A stretch of DNA of 64,000 nucleotides from Methylobacter sp. (GTDB lineage: Bacteria; Pseudomonadota; Gammaproteobacteria; Methylococcales; Methylomonadaceae), in assembly GCF_023227905.1 (NCBI RefSeq), contig NZ_JALOCF010000009.1:44087-108086 (forward strand). The letters are read 5' to 3'. Both the position numbers and the translations under genes were made by a program. Under the pieces are notes generated by a model. The model was not told the DNA's origin. It saw only the letters and a list, made by a program, of their open reading frames with translations, and searched no databases. Within the stretch, counting starts at the first letter, position 1; each line of letters opens with the position of its first letter. This document shows, piece after piece, positions 48,740-56,270 of the stretch.

Positions 48740-49654
48740 ATGAAAACGTTTATCAAGGTAGCCGAAATTTGGATACCGACAAAAGATCGCATCCGCCTGG
48801 AGTTTGGTGCCGGTTTGTACGGCTCCTTAAATGAGTTTCGGAGCGCCAGTGAAAAAGAATCTTTTGCTTATGACGAGGGCTTGCCCGGCAAAGCATGGGC
48901 CGCAGGCCATCCGCTGGTATTAACCGAATTCGACCATTCTTATTTCAAGCGGACAAAATCAGCCAAAAAAGCCGGTTTGACCTGCGGGATTGCCATACCC
49001 GTTTTTTCAGGCGAGTTTTTAATGGCCGTAGTGGTTTTTTTGTGCGGGGACGATCAGCATCATGCGGGCGCTATAGAGCTGTGGAGCAATTTGCAAAACA
49101 GTGACGAGCTGGCTGTGATGGACGGGTATTATGGGACGCTGGATGATTTTGAAGCGATATCCAGGGCTATGAAATTCACCAAGGGCGCCGGTTTGCCGGG
49201 ACTGGTATGGGAATCGGGCATGCCTGTGCTGATTGAGGATATGGGCCAATCACCTGCCTTTGTCAGGAGTGCGGATGCTAAAAAAGCCGGGATAACGACA
49301 GTGTTGGGCATTCCCGTTTCGGCGGTTGCAAGTCAGGTTTATACCATGACCTTTCTGTCGGCTAAAGCCACGCCGATTGCCCAACGGCTACAGATCTGGG
49401 TGCCGGATGAAAGCGGTCAGTGTCTGGTATGCCAGTCAGGATACAGCAGGCAAAATGACGAATTAGCGGAAATCTTTGAAACCATGTCAGTTCGCAAAGG
49501 CGAGGGATTATTGGGCCGGGTATGGCTGACTGGAGTGCCTGTTATCAGGGATAACTCAAGTTGCACTCTTGCGGAAGGCGGGCTGAATTCCATGCTGGCC
49601 GTGCCTGTGATAGACGACGGGCATTTTAAGGCGGTGGTTGCGTTTCTATTTTAA
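48740..49654 (+). CDS. Tandem GAF-domain protein
   Basis: 304 residues, no signal or membrane segment. GAF-type repeats are visible: DEGLPGKAWAAGHPLVLTEF ... KKAGLTCGIAIPVFSGEFLM, KGAGLPGLVWESGMPVLIED ... KKAGITTVLGIPVSAV, and KGEGLLGRVWLTGVPVIRD ... GLNSMLAVPVIDDGHFKAVV. So there are probably three GAF-like units, the last partial. No output domain follows, so it may act as a single-protein sensor or partner for another protein. The ligand is not known. It is divergent from the receptor gene and its promoter. Confidence 0.75.
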   Translation: MKTFIKVAEIWIPTKDRIRLEFGAGLYGSLNEFRSASEKESFAYDEGLPGKAWAAGHPLVLTEFDHSYFKRTKSAKKAGLTCGIAIPVFSGEFLMAVVVFLCGDDQHHAGAIELWSNLQNSDELAVMDGYYGTLDDFEAISRAMKFTKGAGLPGLVWESGMPVLIEDMGQSPAFVRSADAKKAGITTVLGIPVSAVASQVYTMTFLSAKATPIAQRLQIWVPDESGQCLVCQSGYSRQNDELAEIFETMSVRKGEGLLGRVWLTGVPVIRDNSSCTLAEGGLNSMLAVPVIDDGHFKAVVAFLF

Positions 49655-49662
49655 CGGCTTGG

Positions 49663-50052
49663 CTATTTTTCCATGTCTTCCAGCTCGATATTGAGCGCTC
49701 GGGTTGAAAGCAAAAGCTCACTTACCGAAGCCAACAGCGATAGCACGATAAAGGCCATGCTGAAGCCGAAAGTAATGTTGCCGTAATATTGTTGTCCGAA
49801 AAAGATCAGCCCCATGGCGAGTATGCAGCAGATAATCCCAACCACCGCCAGCACCTGCATCGCCACAATGAAGCGGATACGGAGCCTCAGGCTGGCGATC
49901 TGTTTTTTTGCGGCCGGGCTTTGGGTTTTGGTTAACAGGTTATGCTGCTCCCTAATCCGGTTGGCAATTGCCAGAAAACGGTTGGAATAGGCTAAAAACA
50001 GAACTGAAATGGCCGGAAATAACAGGGCAGGGGTGGTGATGGTGATGTCCAT
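49663..50052 (-). CDS. DUF2721 membrane protein
   Basis: 129 residues with three membrane segments: TTPALLFPAISVLFLAYSNR, VAMQVLAVVGIICCILAMGL and ITFGFSMAFIVLSLLASVSE. Between them is the FLAIANRIREQHNLL segment typical of DUF2721. The C terminus LLLSTRALNIELEDMEK is also family-like. Function unknown. It is convergent with the GAF gene, 8 bp apart. Confidence 0.8.
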   Translation of the reverse strand: MDITITTPALLFPAISVLFLAYSNRFLAIANRIREQHNLLTKTQSPAAKKQIASLRLRIRFIVAMQVLAVVGIICCILAMGLIFFGQQYYGNITFGFSMAFIVLSLLASVSELLLSTRALNIELEDMEK

Positions 50053-50339
50053 GGCTCTTAAGGTTTATTAATTAATGCGCGGCAAAACAAAATTTTACTG
50101 CTTTATTATTCACTGATGTTACGCATTCAGTCGAATTTAAGGCGTCGCTAACGCGACAGTTTATTTGAGTCGGGTTTGTCGCACCCGAGGGAGAGATACT
50201 TTTCGCTACGAAAACCCTCCCTGGTTTTCGCCCTGTGCGGGCCAGCCTTATGTCTGTTCAAATTCGCTCCAGGCGAATTTGTGCTCCGACCCGGCAAAAG
50301 CTCCGGCGCTCGGCGCGGCAAACGGAAGAAGTACATCTT
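50053..50339. other. Non-coding region beside the chemoreceptor remnant
   Basis: No gene recognised. TTTCGCTACGAAAACCCTCC and nearby bases show a short inverted repeat, and CTCCAGGCGAATTTGTGCTC recalls repeats in the window. The open frames here have no recognisable products. Confidence 0.3.
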
Positions 50340-50458
50340 GTGCGTAACATCCGCCTGGGCGACCAGCCGGCTGCCGCCGGAGACCTTGTCCCAAAGACTG
50401 GTTCAGCTAATAACGGCGACGGAACTCGTAGTCCGCTTTCAGCGCTTGAGAGTGAGAC
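50340..50458 (-). pseudogene. Chimeric remnant of a chemotaxis receptor gene
   Basis: On the minus strand 50396-50450 encodes LKADYEFRRRY, a TAG stop, then LNQSLGQ. This matches LKTEYESRHSYWLGQSLEQ in the sensor domain of the intact receptor. Directly after, in another frame, 50345-50390 encodes DKVSGGSRLVAQADVT, matching DKVSGGSQLVTQAGLT of its signalling domain. About 500 codons between the two segments are missing, the frame is shifted and a stop is present. It is therefore a collapsed second copy of a related receptor gene. Confidence 0.75.
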
Positions 50459-50459
50459 A

Positions 50460-51632
50460 TCATGGCCATTCGGCGGCAATGTCGATCAATAAAATACGCT
50501 CGTCGTCCAGTCTAAGGGAGAAGGTTTTGCATAGCATATCGGTATTAAAATCCCTATAACGTTCAGACGTTACAATCCGGTAGCTGTCCTTTGCCGACTC
50601 AAGCGCCAGCAATTGGTAGAAATAAGGCCGCCATGCCCAGTTAAAGCCAAGCTGCTTGGGGTCTTCGAACCATTTTGAGGCTGCAAAATTAAAGTTGGAT
50701 GAGATTTGGTCGCCAGCGTTATTGCATAAATAAAACCTCAGCACGCCGCTTTCTTCAAACGGGTGCGCTGATAATTTATTGAGGTTGAAGTCGGTTTCCA
50801 GGGCTTTTCTCAGCAACTCGATCAAGCTCTTGACCTTGGCGATAAACTGAATTTTGTGCTCTTCGGTGGCTAAGGTCTTTTTCAGGAAAATTTTTCTAAG
50901 TGAGGTGATTTGTTTTTGATAATGCAGCGGCTCTTTAAACTCCGCGGTGGCGGGCGAAAACAGATAGCCCTGCATATATTGAGCGCCGCAGCTTAAGCCG
51001 AAATGAAAGTCCTCGGCGGTTTCAACGCCCTCGCAAACAATACGGCAACCGGTGCGTTTCGCCAGATGGGATACTAAATGCACTATATCGCTGGCTATGC
51101 CGCCTTTGACCGCATCCTGGAATAGCCGCATATCCAGTTTGATGATGTCGGGCTGTATGGCCATGACTCTTTCCAGCTGGGAAAAGCCTGCGCCGAAGTC
51201 ATCAATCGCTACCTTCAAGCCGTGCTTGCGATACACGGCGGCAGTGGCAACGAGTTTATCCAGATCACCTTTTGATTCGGTTATTTCAATAATGATGCGA
51301 TTTTTGTCGACATTAAATTCGTCCAGCATCAGCAGGGTGGGTAGCGAATTAAAGTCGGAGAGCTGGTCGATCCAGGCAGCCGAGATATTGATGGTTAAAT
51401 AACCGTTGAAATTTGATTGGCTAAATTGCTCCAGCGCTAACCGCCGAACCATGCGGTCCCAAGCTATCAGTTGCTCGGCGGTAATATCCGGCGAGGAAAA
51501 TAAGCCGCCTGCCGAAATAACCCGGCCATTTGCATCGTGTTGCCGGGCTAATGCCTCATAACCGATGATAGAGCCGCTGGCAGCGCCGATAATAGGCTGG
51601 AAATAAGGAAATAATTTTTTTTGTTGATACAT
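50460..51632 (-). CDS. EAL-domain c-di-GMP phosphodiesterase with a nitrate-type leader
   Basis: 390 residues. The EAL domain (5-245) keeps the catalytic signatures: GYEALAR, INISAAW, IIIEITESKGD, KVAIDDFGAGFSQLE, IIKLDMRLF, VCEGVETAEDF and YMQGYLFSPA. It should hydrolyse c-di-GMP to pGpG, favouring motility. The C-terminal 140 residues (KVKSLIELLRKALETD ... KTFSLRLDDERILLIDIA) are not recognised. No GGDEF or membrane segment. Its promoter and leader match the nrt and receptor genes. The start at 51632 (MYQQKKLFPYF) is the usual EAL N terminus; the frame to 51743 would cover the leader hairpins. Confidence 0.88.
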   Translation of the reverse strand: MYQQKKLFPYFQPIIGAASGSIIGYEALARQHDANGRVISAGGLFSSPDITAEQLIAWDRMVRRLALEQFSQSNFNGYLTINISAAWIDQLSDFNSLPTLLMLDEFNVDKNRIIIEITESKGDLDKLVATAAVYRKHGLKVAIDDFGAGFSQLERVMAIQPDIIKLDMRLFQDAVKGGIASDIVHLVSHLAKRTGCRIVCEGVETAEDFHFGLSCGAQYMQGYLFSPATAEFKEPLHYQKQITSLRKIFLKKTLATEEHKIQFIAKVKSLIELLRKALETDFNLNKLSAHPFEESGVLRFYLCNNAGDQISSNFNFAASKWFEDPKQLGFNWAWRPYFYQLLALESAKDSYRIVTSERYRDFNTDMLCKTFSLRLDDERILLIDIAAEWP

Positions 51633-51652
51633 ATCGACATGAGTTGTTTTAG

Positions 51653-51691
51653 GGGTTCGCCATTGAACCCGCAGCACTCCAATATTGGAAT
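51653..51691 (-). promoter_or_regulatory. Two-hairpin ANTAR-type leader of the EAL gene
   Basis: Hairpin 2 (51653-51670, minus) is GGGTTC-AATGGC-GAACCC; the loop again has A1 and G4. Hairpin 1 (51676-51691) is ATTCC-AATATT-GGAGT. Hairpin 2 ends about 20 nt before the coding start. I found no intrinsic terminator between hairpin 2 and the ATG, so control could act at translation initiation or at a Rho-type stop. Confidence 0.6.
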
Positions 51692-51704
51692 TCATGTTAT
51701 CTAA

Positions 51705-51721
51705 AGCAAGCGATGTGCCAA
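51705..51721 (-). promoter_or_regulatory. Sigma-54 promoter of the EAL gene
   Basis: Minus-strand TTGGCACATCGCTTGCT is almost identical to the nrt promoter (TTGGCACAACGCTTGCT), with correct GG-GC spacing. Confidence 0.85.
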
Positions 51722-51816
51722 AATTGCCTGGTGCGGGATGCAAACTTTATCCGCCTGATTTAAACGGTCGCAGCTGGTATGGGCTGTGGCTTGGCGAGTG
51801 GTGCAGGCAGATCGGG

Positions 51817-51833
51817 TGCGCTAAGTTGGTGCG
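51817..51833. promoter_or_regulatory. NtrC-like site upstream of the EAL promoter
   Basis: TGCGCTAAGTTGGTGCG matches the NtrC dyad well (TGCAC-like and GGTGCR halves, 17 bp). It lies about 110 bp upstream of the sigma-54 element. A half-site TCGCACCAGTTTGG follows at 51847. Confidence 0.6.
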
Positions 51834-52188
51834 CAATTTCATGGTATCGCACCAGTTTGGTTTTATCGCGGTGTCCCTCAAGTCACAGTGATAATTTTTA
51901 AATTTGCGGAAAGAGCGACAGCGAACATATTATTGAAGCGCTATGGATTATTATTGCCGCGACAGTGCTGTCGGCATCGGCAGGGTTTTATGGTTATTGG
52001 GCAGCAAAGTAGAAGGAGTGCTGGCGAATAATTGTGACAAGCACAAATCAGATTGATAGACGGCAATAATAACGTCATCAAGACAACGTATAATCTTTTA
52101 GTCCGGTCATTAACTGATACTGCGCACCAGGCATGAAATCATGGGTTCATGATTGAGCCTTAAACACAACAAATTATGGATTGACATT
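51834..52188. other. Non-coding region before the haem/membrane protein gene
   Basis: Shared upstream region of two divergent genes. A start-less frame at about 51913-52010 encodes HIIEALWIIIAATVLSASAG followed by FYGYWAAK, a membrane-like tail that may be a gene remnant. No promoter for the 52189 gene could be supported. Confidence 0.3.
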
Positions 52189-53094
52189 ATGGCAACAAAA
52201 TATACCCCTTTAAAAGATCACGATACCCCCATCAAGGTACTGTTTACCGGCTATCTGTGTACGGTTGGCATAGGCTATCTTTTCGCATTAATCCAGATAT
52301 TGTTTACCCATGGCATGGCGGACGGCAAATTCGGCCTGTCTGTTGAGGACATCGTTTACAGCTATTACGGTAACCGTTCAGGCACGGTCCTGGAGCAGAA
52401 ACTGAATGGTTCGATGAAGGATAAGGCGCCGGAGCAGGAGCGTTTCAAGATCATGGAATGGGTTAGGGAGGGTGCGCTGATTGAAGATTACAGGGATGAC
52501 GGTATCGACAAGATAATCGAGAGCCGCTGCGTGATGTGCCATAACGAAAGCGCCTCCGGCATACCGGACTTTACCAAGTTTGAGCAGCTAAAAATCTTAA
52601 CGGCACAGGATACGGGTGCTACCTTCAGCTCATTAATCCGCGTTTCGCATATTCATTTGTTCGGGATCAGTTTTATTTTCATGTTCGTAGGGCTCATTTT
52701 CAGCTTTGCGGAGACTCCGACCATGCAATATAAGTGTATCGCTATCGGCATGCCCTATGTGTTCCTGATCGCCGATATATTGTCATGGTGGCTGACTAAA
52801 ATTCATCCGACGTTTGCGTGGCTGGTTATTCTTGCCGGTATGGGCATGGCTGTTTCATTCGCGTTCATGTGGGTGACCGCTCTGTTGGAAATGTGGTTTT
52901 TTAAACCCGTCTTCGTTGATGGCGTAGGCTCACGTTATTTACAGTGGCGCGACAGCTCGGAAACCTCAGTTGCCGATAGAGTATGGTTTTACACCAAGGT
53001 GCTTGCGGAGCAAGTTAAACGGGCCGCCTATTTTGCAAAAGAGCAATGGCTGGCACGCGGCTGGCCTGTTATTAAAGACTTGTTAAAGAAATAG
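52189..53094 (+). CDS. Membrane protein with a cytochrome c-type haem motif
   Basis: 301 residues. There is one N-terminal membrane segment (VLFTGYLCTVGIGYLFALIQI), then a soluble part with ESRCVMCHNESASG near residue 118, a CXXCH haem site. The C-terminal half has three or four membrane segments with histidines (SLIRVSHIHLFGISFIFMFVG, IADILSWWLTKIHPTFAWLVI) that could bind further haems. Proteins of this type occur in methanotrophs and are sometimes misnamed elongation factor-1 alpha. A role in respiratory electron transfer is plausible, partner unknown. The start at 52189 is the first ATG of MATKYTPLKDHDTP. Confidence 0.75.
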   Translation: MATKYTPLKDHDTPIKVLFTGYLCTVGIGYLFALIQILFTHGMADGKFGLSVEDIVYSYYGNRSGTVLEQKLNGSMKDKAPEQERFKIMEWVREGALIEDYRDDGIDKIIESRCVMCHNESASGIPDFTKFEQLKILTAQDTGATFSSLIRVSHIHLFGISFIFMFVGLIFSFAETPTMQYKCIAIGMPYVFLIADILSWWLTKIHPTFAWLVILAGMGMAVSFAFMWVTALLEMWFFKPVFVDGVGSRYLQWRDSSETSVADRVWFYTKVLAEQVKRAAYFAKEQWLARGWPVIKDLLKK

Positions 53095-53216
53095 AGGGGA
53101 TCGCGGGCTTGTAGCGGCGCAGCCCGTATATTCTTTCTAAATTACTGGATTTCATCGCGTTCACATTCAGGCTTGGAACCATGCGCAAAATAACTTGAGC
53201 AAGCTGCCAATAAGCG

Positions 53217-53282
53217 GGAGTGCAGGCTTTGCCTGCCAGCGCAAGCGCCAAAAGCAGGTGCTTGAGGCAAAGCATGCACTCC
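53217..53282. repeat. REP-like inverted repeat
   Basis: GGAGTGCAGGCTTTGCCT and AGGCAAAGCATGCACTCC are inverted with one mismatch, 30 bp apart. It interrupts the small frame described at 53324. It lies downstream of the haem protein gene. Confidence 0.65.
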
Positions 53283-53323
53283 AGTTAAAAATTTATCCGC
53301 GAGTTGTTCAAATTGTTTCATGC

Positions 53324-53520
53324 TCATTCCTTAGCCTGATCAATCCATGACCGCGTCTTTTTTACCGTGACGATAGAAACAGGCGCGTCTTCCATTGCCG
53401 AATTTCCGGCAACATGTCCTCTAATAATTCTTGCCAGCTCAAAAATCCCGTTATCGAAAGGCCCATAAGCAAAACGGTTCAGGCGAGAAAAGATTAATGT
53501 AGGGAATTTGTTGAAACGTT
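53324..53520 (-). pseudogene. Start-less small gene remnant
   Basis: The minus-strand frame reads LNRFAYGPFDNGIFELARII then RGHVAGNSAMEDAPVSIVTV and KKTRSWIDQAKE, stop. It has no in-frame start before a stop codon upstream. Its TGA overlaps the ATG of a second small frame (MSMKQFEQLADKFLTGV) that runs into the REP-like repeat. Two overlapping small genes of this kind suggest a decayed toxin-antitoxin-like or similar pair. No family was recognised. Confidence 0.35.
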
Positions 53521-53864
53521 AGATATTTCGTTGAGCTATGCGCGGCTCAATTAACGCCGGCGGTTGTATTACTGCGATTTAAATTGACATTGGTATGGAA
53601 GGAATATCGATACTGTGCTCTGTCCTTATTGAGATTAGCAAAGCTTGGATTTTTACTAGCACGTAATAATACTTATAGAAATAATTTTGATTGTTTTTTG
53701 ATATCGGCTCTATGGAATTTTAAGGACCAGCTCGGGATACTGTTATTGCGATGGCCGTGTTAGCTCATCGAAGTGGAGGGATAGGCGGTCATTGTATCCT
53801 CGTCAGATATTTTATTTAGCCACATCTGATTATATTTTTTAATATATTCTATGGAGTAATGACA
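53521..53864. other. Upstream region of the secreted repeat protein gene
   Basis: A/T-rich, without a gene. It probably holds the promoter of the 53865 operon. A GGAG ribosome site precedes the start at 53865. Confidence 0.35.
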
Positions 53865-55061
53865 ATGAAACAATTCAATAAAAAAATATTAACTGCAAGT
53901 ATTATTCTTGCATTGGGCTCCGTTTCTAGTGCATGGGCGGCAGATATCACTAATACAGATAGCTTTAATACTAAAGACTTTACTAAAGACATTACTAAAA
54001 CCAGTACCGACGATAGCTATAACACTAAAGACATTACCAAAACCAGTACCGACGACAGCTATAACACTAAAGACATTACCAAAACCAGCACCGACGATAG
54101 CTATAACACTAAAGACATTACTAAAACCACCTTCGATACCAGTTTAGACGACAGCTTCAACACTAAAGACATTACTAAAACCAGTACCGACGATAGCTAT
54201 AACACTAAAGACATCACCAAAACCAGCACCGACGATAGCTATAACACTAAAGACATTACTAAAACCGTAGACAGCTATAACACTAAAGATATTACTAAAA
54301 CCAGTACTGAAACCGAAACCAATACCGACAACAGTGTTGCCGATAGCTATAACACTAAAGATATTACTAAAACCAGTACCGAAACTAATACCGATAACAG
54401 CGTAGATGACAGCTTTAATACCAGCACTAAAGCCGTTACTAAAACCAGTACTGATAATTCTGACCATAGTTCCGCTTCTGCAAACGATGCAGCAGCCAAC
54501 AATAACAGCACCGCTTACTCAGATCGTTCCGACAATTCTGACAACAGCTACGCTACTGCGGACGATGCGGCAGCCAATAACGGCAGCACCGCTACCTCAG
54601 ACCGCTCTGACAACAGCTATGCCAGTGCAACTGCCCAAGGTTCTGCCGCAGCTAATAACGGCAGCACTGCAACGGCAACTACCGACAATAGCGCTGCATT
54701 TGCAAACGGAACCGGATCGGCAGCGGCTAATGGCGGCGGCGATGCAACTACCCCCGACAACTCTTTCCATGATTACAGCGTACTAGCAGCGGAAGGAGAT
54801 GGTTCTGCGGTATCCAGAAACGGCAATGCTACTGCCGAATATAAGGTGAATAATTCAACCTTGGATGGCTATGTAACAGGCGCAACAGTCAGCTACTCTA
54901 CTGGCGATTATGCGGATCATAATAAATTTGTAGCCAAGAACACATTGGAAAATGCTTTCAACGGCAGCGCAGGTATTAACCAAAGCGTTCAAAACACTGC
55001 CTCTAATGCTCTGGCTCAACAACAAGTGTCTTTCCAAGGCAACGTCAATGTTAATCAGTAG
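53865..55061 (+). CDS. Secreted Asp/Thr-rich tandem-repeat protein, Fap-like locus
   Basis: 398 residues with a signal peptide (ILTASIILALGSVSSAWA). Residues about 38-185 are nine in-frame units of DITKTSTDDSYNTK type (14 residues, some longer with ETETNTDNSV). Residues 190-300 are Ala/Asn/Ser-rich (AAANNGSTATSDRSDNSYA). The C terminus carries AGINQSVQNTASNAL, a motif shared with two downstream proteins. There is no cysteine. Low complexity, regular Asn/Thr/Ser spacing and the neighbouring C39 peptidase and coiled-coil porin recall FapB/FapC amyloid subunits, but sequence similarity is not evident. The start at 53865 has GGAG at a proper distance. Confidence 0.78.
   Translation: MKQFNKKILTASIILALGSVSSAWAADITNTDSFNTKDFTKDITKTSTDDSYNTKDITKTSTDDSYNTKDITKTSTDDSYNTKDITKTTFDTSLDDSFNTKDITKTSTDDSYNTKDITKTSTDDSYNTKDITKTVDSYNTKDITKTSTETETNTDNSVADSYNTKDITKTSTETNTDNSVDDSFNTSTKAVTKTSTDNSDHSSASANDAAANNNSTAYSDRSDNSDNSYATADDAAANNGSTATSDRSDNSYASATAQGSAAANNGSTATATTDNSAAFANGTGSAAANGGGDATTPDNSFHDYSVLAAEGDGSAVSRNGNATAEYKVNNSTLDGYVTGATVSYSTGDYADHNKFVAKNTLENAFNGSAGINQSVQNTASNALAQQQVSFQGNVNVNQ
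53985..54420 (+). repeat. In-frame tandem repeat, basic unit 42 bp
   Basis: GACATTACTAAAACCAGTAC with the next 22 bases recurs in nine units, with length variants in multiples of three. The repeat is a coding array; the spacing and reading frame rule out CRISPR. Confidence 0.9.
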
Positions 55062-55166
55062 CTCCTTAAGCTTTCATCAGTTAATCAGCTGATGATTCAT
55101 GCTGGTGAGCGAGCAATCGCTCGCCGGCTTCTAGCTGCATATCACCAAATATGTAAAGAGGGCGCT

Positions 55167-55538
55167 ATGAAAACAACTATAAAAGCTTTAGAAGGCAGCC
55201 TTTTAGTCTTGCTTGTCGTTATTTTGCACAGTCAGGAAGTAAAAGCCGAGGCTCTTCAAGATCAGAGCGAGCTACTTTTTTCTTCGACCCAAACAGCGAT
55301 GTCAGATGAACTGGATAATGAGCGGGGCCGGGAAGGCGTGGATATGACAACCCTGAATAATATGAATGTGCGGGCTACGCTAAGCGGCAACCAGGCAAAC
55401 AATACCGTCAACGGTTACAACATCATCGATCACGGCGCATTTGCTCAGGCCAGCGGCATTAACAGTGTCATTCAAAACACTGGGAACAATGTCGTTATTC
55501 AGGATGCAACGATCGTCAACGTAACAATCATGCCGTAA
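55167..55538 (+). CDS. Small secreted protein with GG-like and INSVIQN motifs, Fap-like locus
   Basis: 123 residues with a signal peptide (SLLVLLVVILHSQEVKA). It contains MSDELDNERGREG near residue 45, related to the ELDQLRGG motif of the 158-residue protein downstream, and ends SGINSVIQNTGNNVVIQDATI. The centre is Asn-rich (SGNQANNTVNGYN). It is probably a minor extracellular or assembly component. The start follows GAGGGCGCT. The upstream bases to 55092 in frame are not used. Confidence 0.7.
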   Translation: MKTTIKALEGSLLVLLVVILHSQEVKAEALQDQSELLFSSTQTAMSDELDNERGREGVDMTTLNNMNVRATLSGNQANNTVNGYNIIDHGAFAQASGINSVIQNTGNNVVIQDATIVNVTIMP

Positions 55539-55562
55539 TAATTTGATCCGGTGAAGCGCGAC

Positions 55563-56252
55563 ATGAAACGATTTTTTGTTAAATACATTCTGCTGATGCT
55601 GCCCGTTTGTAGCCATGCCGGTTCATTGAACTTTAACGGCATAGCGGGCGCCGGTAACTATGACGTTCCGGTAACGACTTTTGCGGAGCGACGCTTCAAA
55701 ACCATCTACAAACAACAGTACGATTTCAGTTGCGGCTCGGCAGCTTTGGCCAGCTTGCTGACCTATCACTATGACGATACGGTAGACGAGCAAAGCGTAT
55801 TTACCGATATGTATAAAAACGGCGATCAGCAAAAGATCCAAAAACAGGGATTTTCGTTGCTGGATATAAAACTTTACCTCGAAAGACGCGGCTATCGATC
55901 CGATGGTTTCAAAATCAACCTGGATCAATTGCTTAACGCCAAGGCGCCGGCACTCACCATTATCAATAACAACGGTTACCTGCATTTTATAATTATTAAA
56001 GGCGTCAACAGCGAGGAAGTTTTGGTGGGGGATCCCGCATTAGGCGTAAAAGTAATGCCTCGCGATGAATTTGAAGCAATGTGGGGGAATCGCATTTTAT
56101 TTTTAATACACGGCAAAAAAGATATAGCGGCGAAACATTTTCAAGATCAGCAAGAATGGGCGCTTCGGGTCAAGGCACCATTAGGATCTGCGGTCGACCG
56201 AGCCAGCTTGGGCCAATTCAACATGTTGCAACCCGGACGTTGGGATTTTTAA
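55563..56252 (+). CDS. Sec-exported C39-family cysteine peptidase, FapD-like
   Basis: 229 residues. A signal peptide (FFVKYILLMLPVCSHA) precedes the peptidase domain: QQYDFSCGSAALASLLTYHY (Gln and catalytic Cys about residue 60), GYLHFIIIKGV (His) and VGDPALGVKVM (Asp). This is the C39 bacteriocin-leader peptidase fold without an ABC transporter, as in FapD. In a Fap-like role it would trim the secreted subunits in the periplasm. Two neighbours carry GG-like motifs that C39 peptidases recognise. It starts 24 bp after the 123-residue gene. Confidence 0.85.
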   Translation: MKRFFVKYILLMLPVCSHAGSLNFNGIAGAGNYDVPVTTFAERRFKTIYKQQYDFSCGSAALASLLTYHYDDTVDEQSVFTDMYKNGDQQKIQKQGFSLLDIKLYLERRGYRSDGFKINLDQLLNAKAPALTIINNNGYLHFIIIKGVNSEEVLVGDPALGVKVMPRDEFEAMWGNRILFLIHGKKDIAAKHFQDQQEWALRVKAPLGSAVDRASLGQFNMLQPGRWDF

Positions 56253-56270
56253 CTAAGCGGAGTGTTTAAT

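Noticed and set aside
53985..54420. Possible CRISPR-like direct repeats
   Set aside because: The 42-bp units are contiguous, have no spacers, vary in multiples of three and are read in frame in a protein with a signal peptide.
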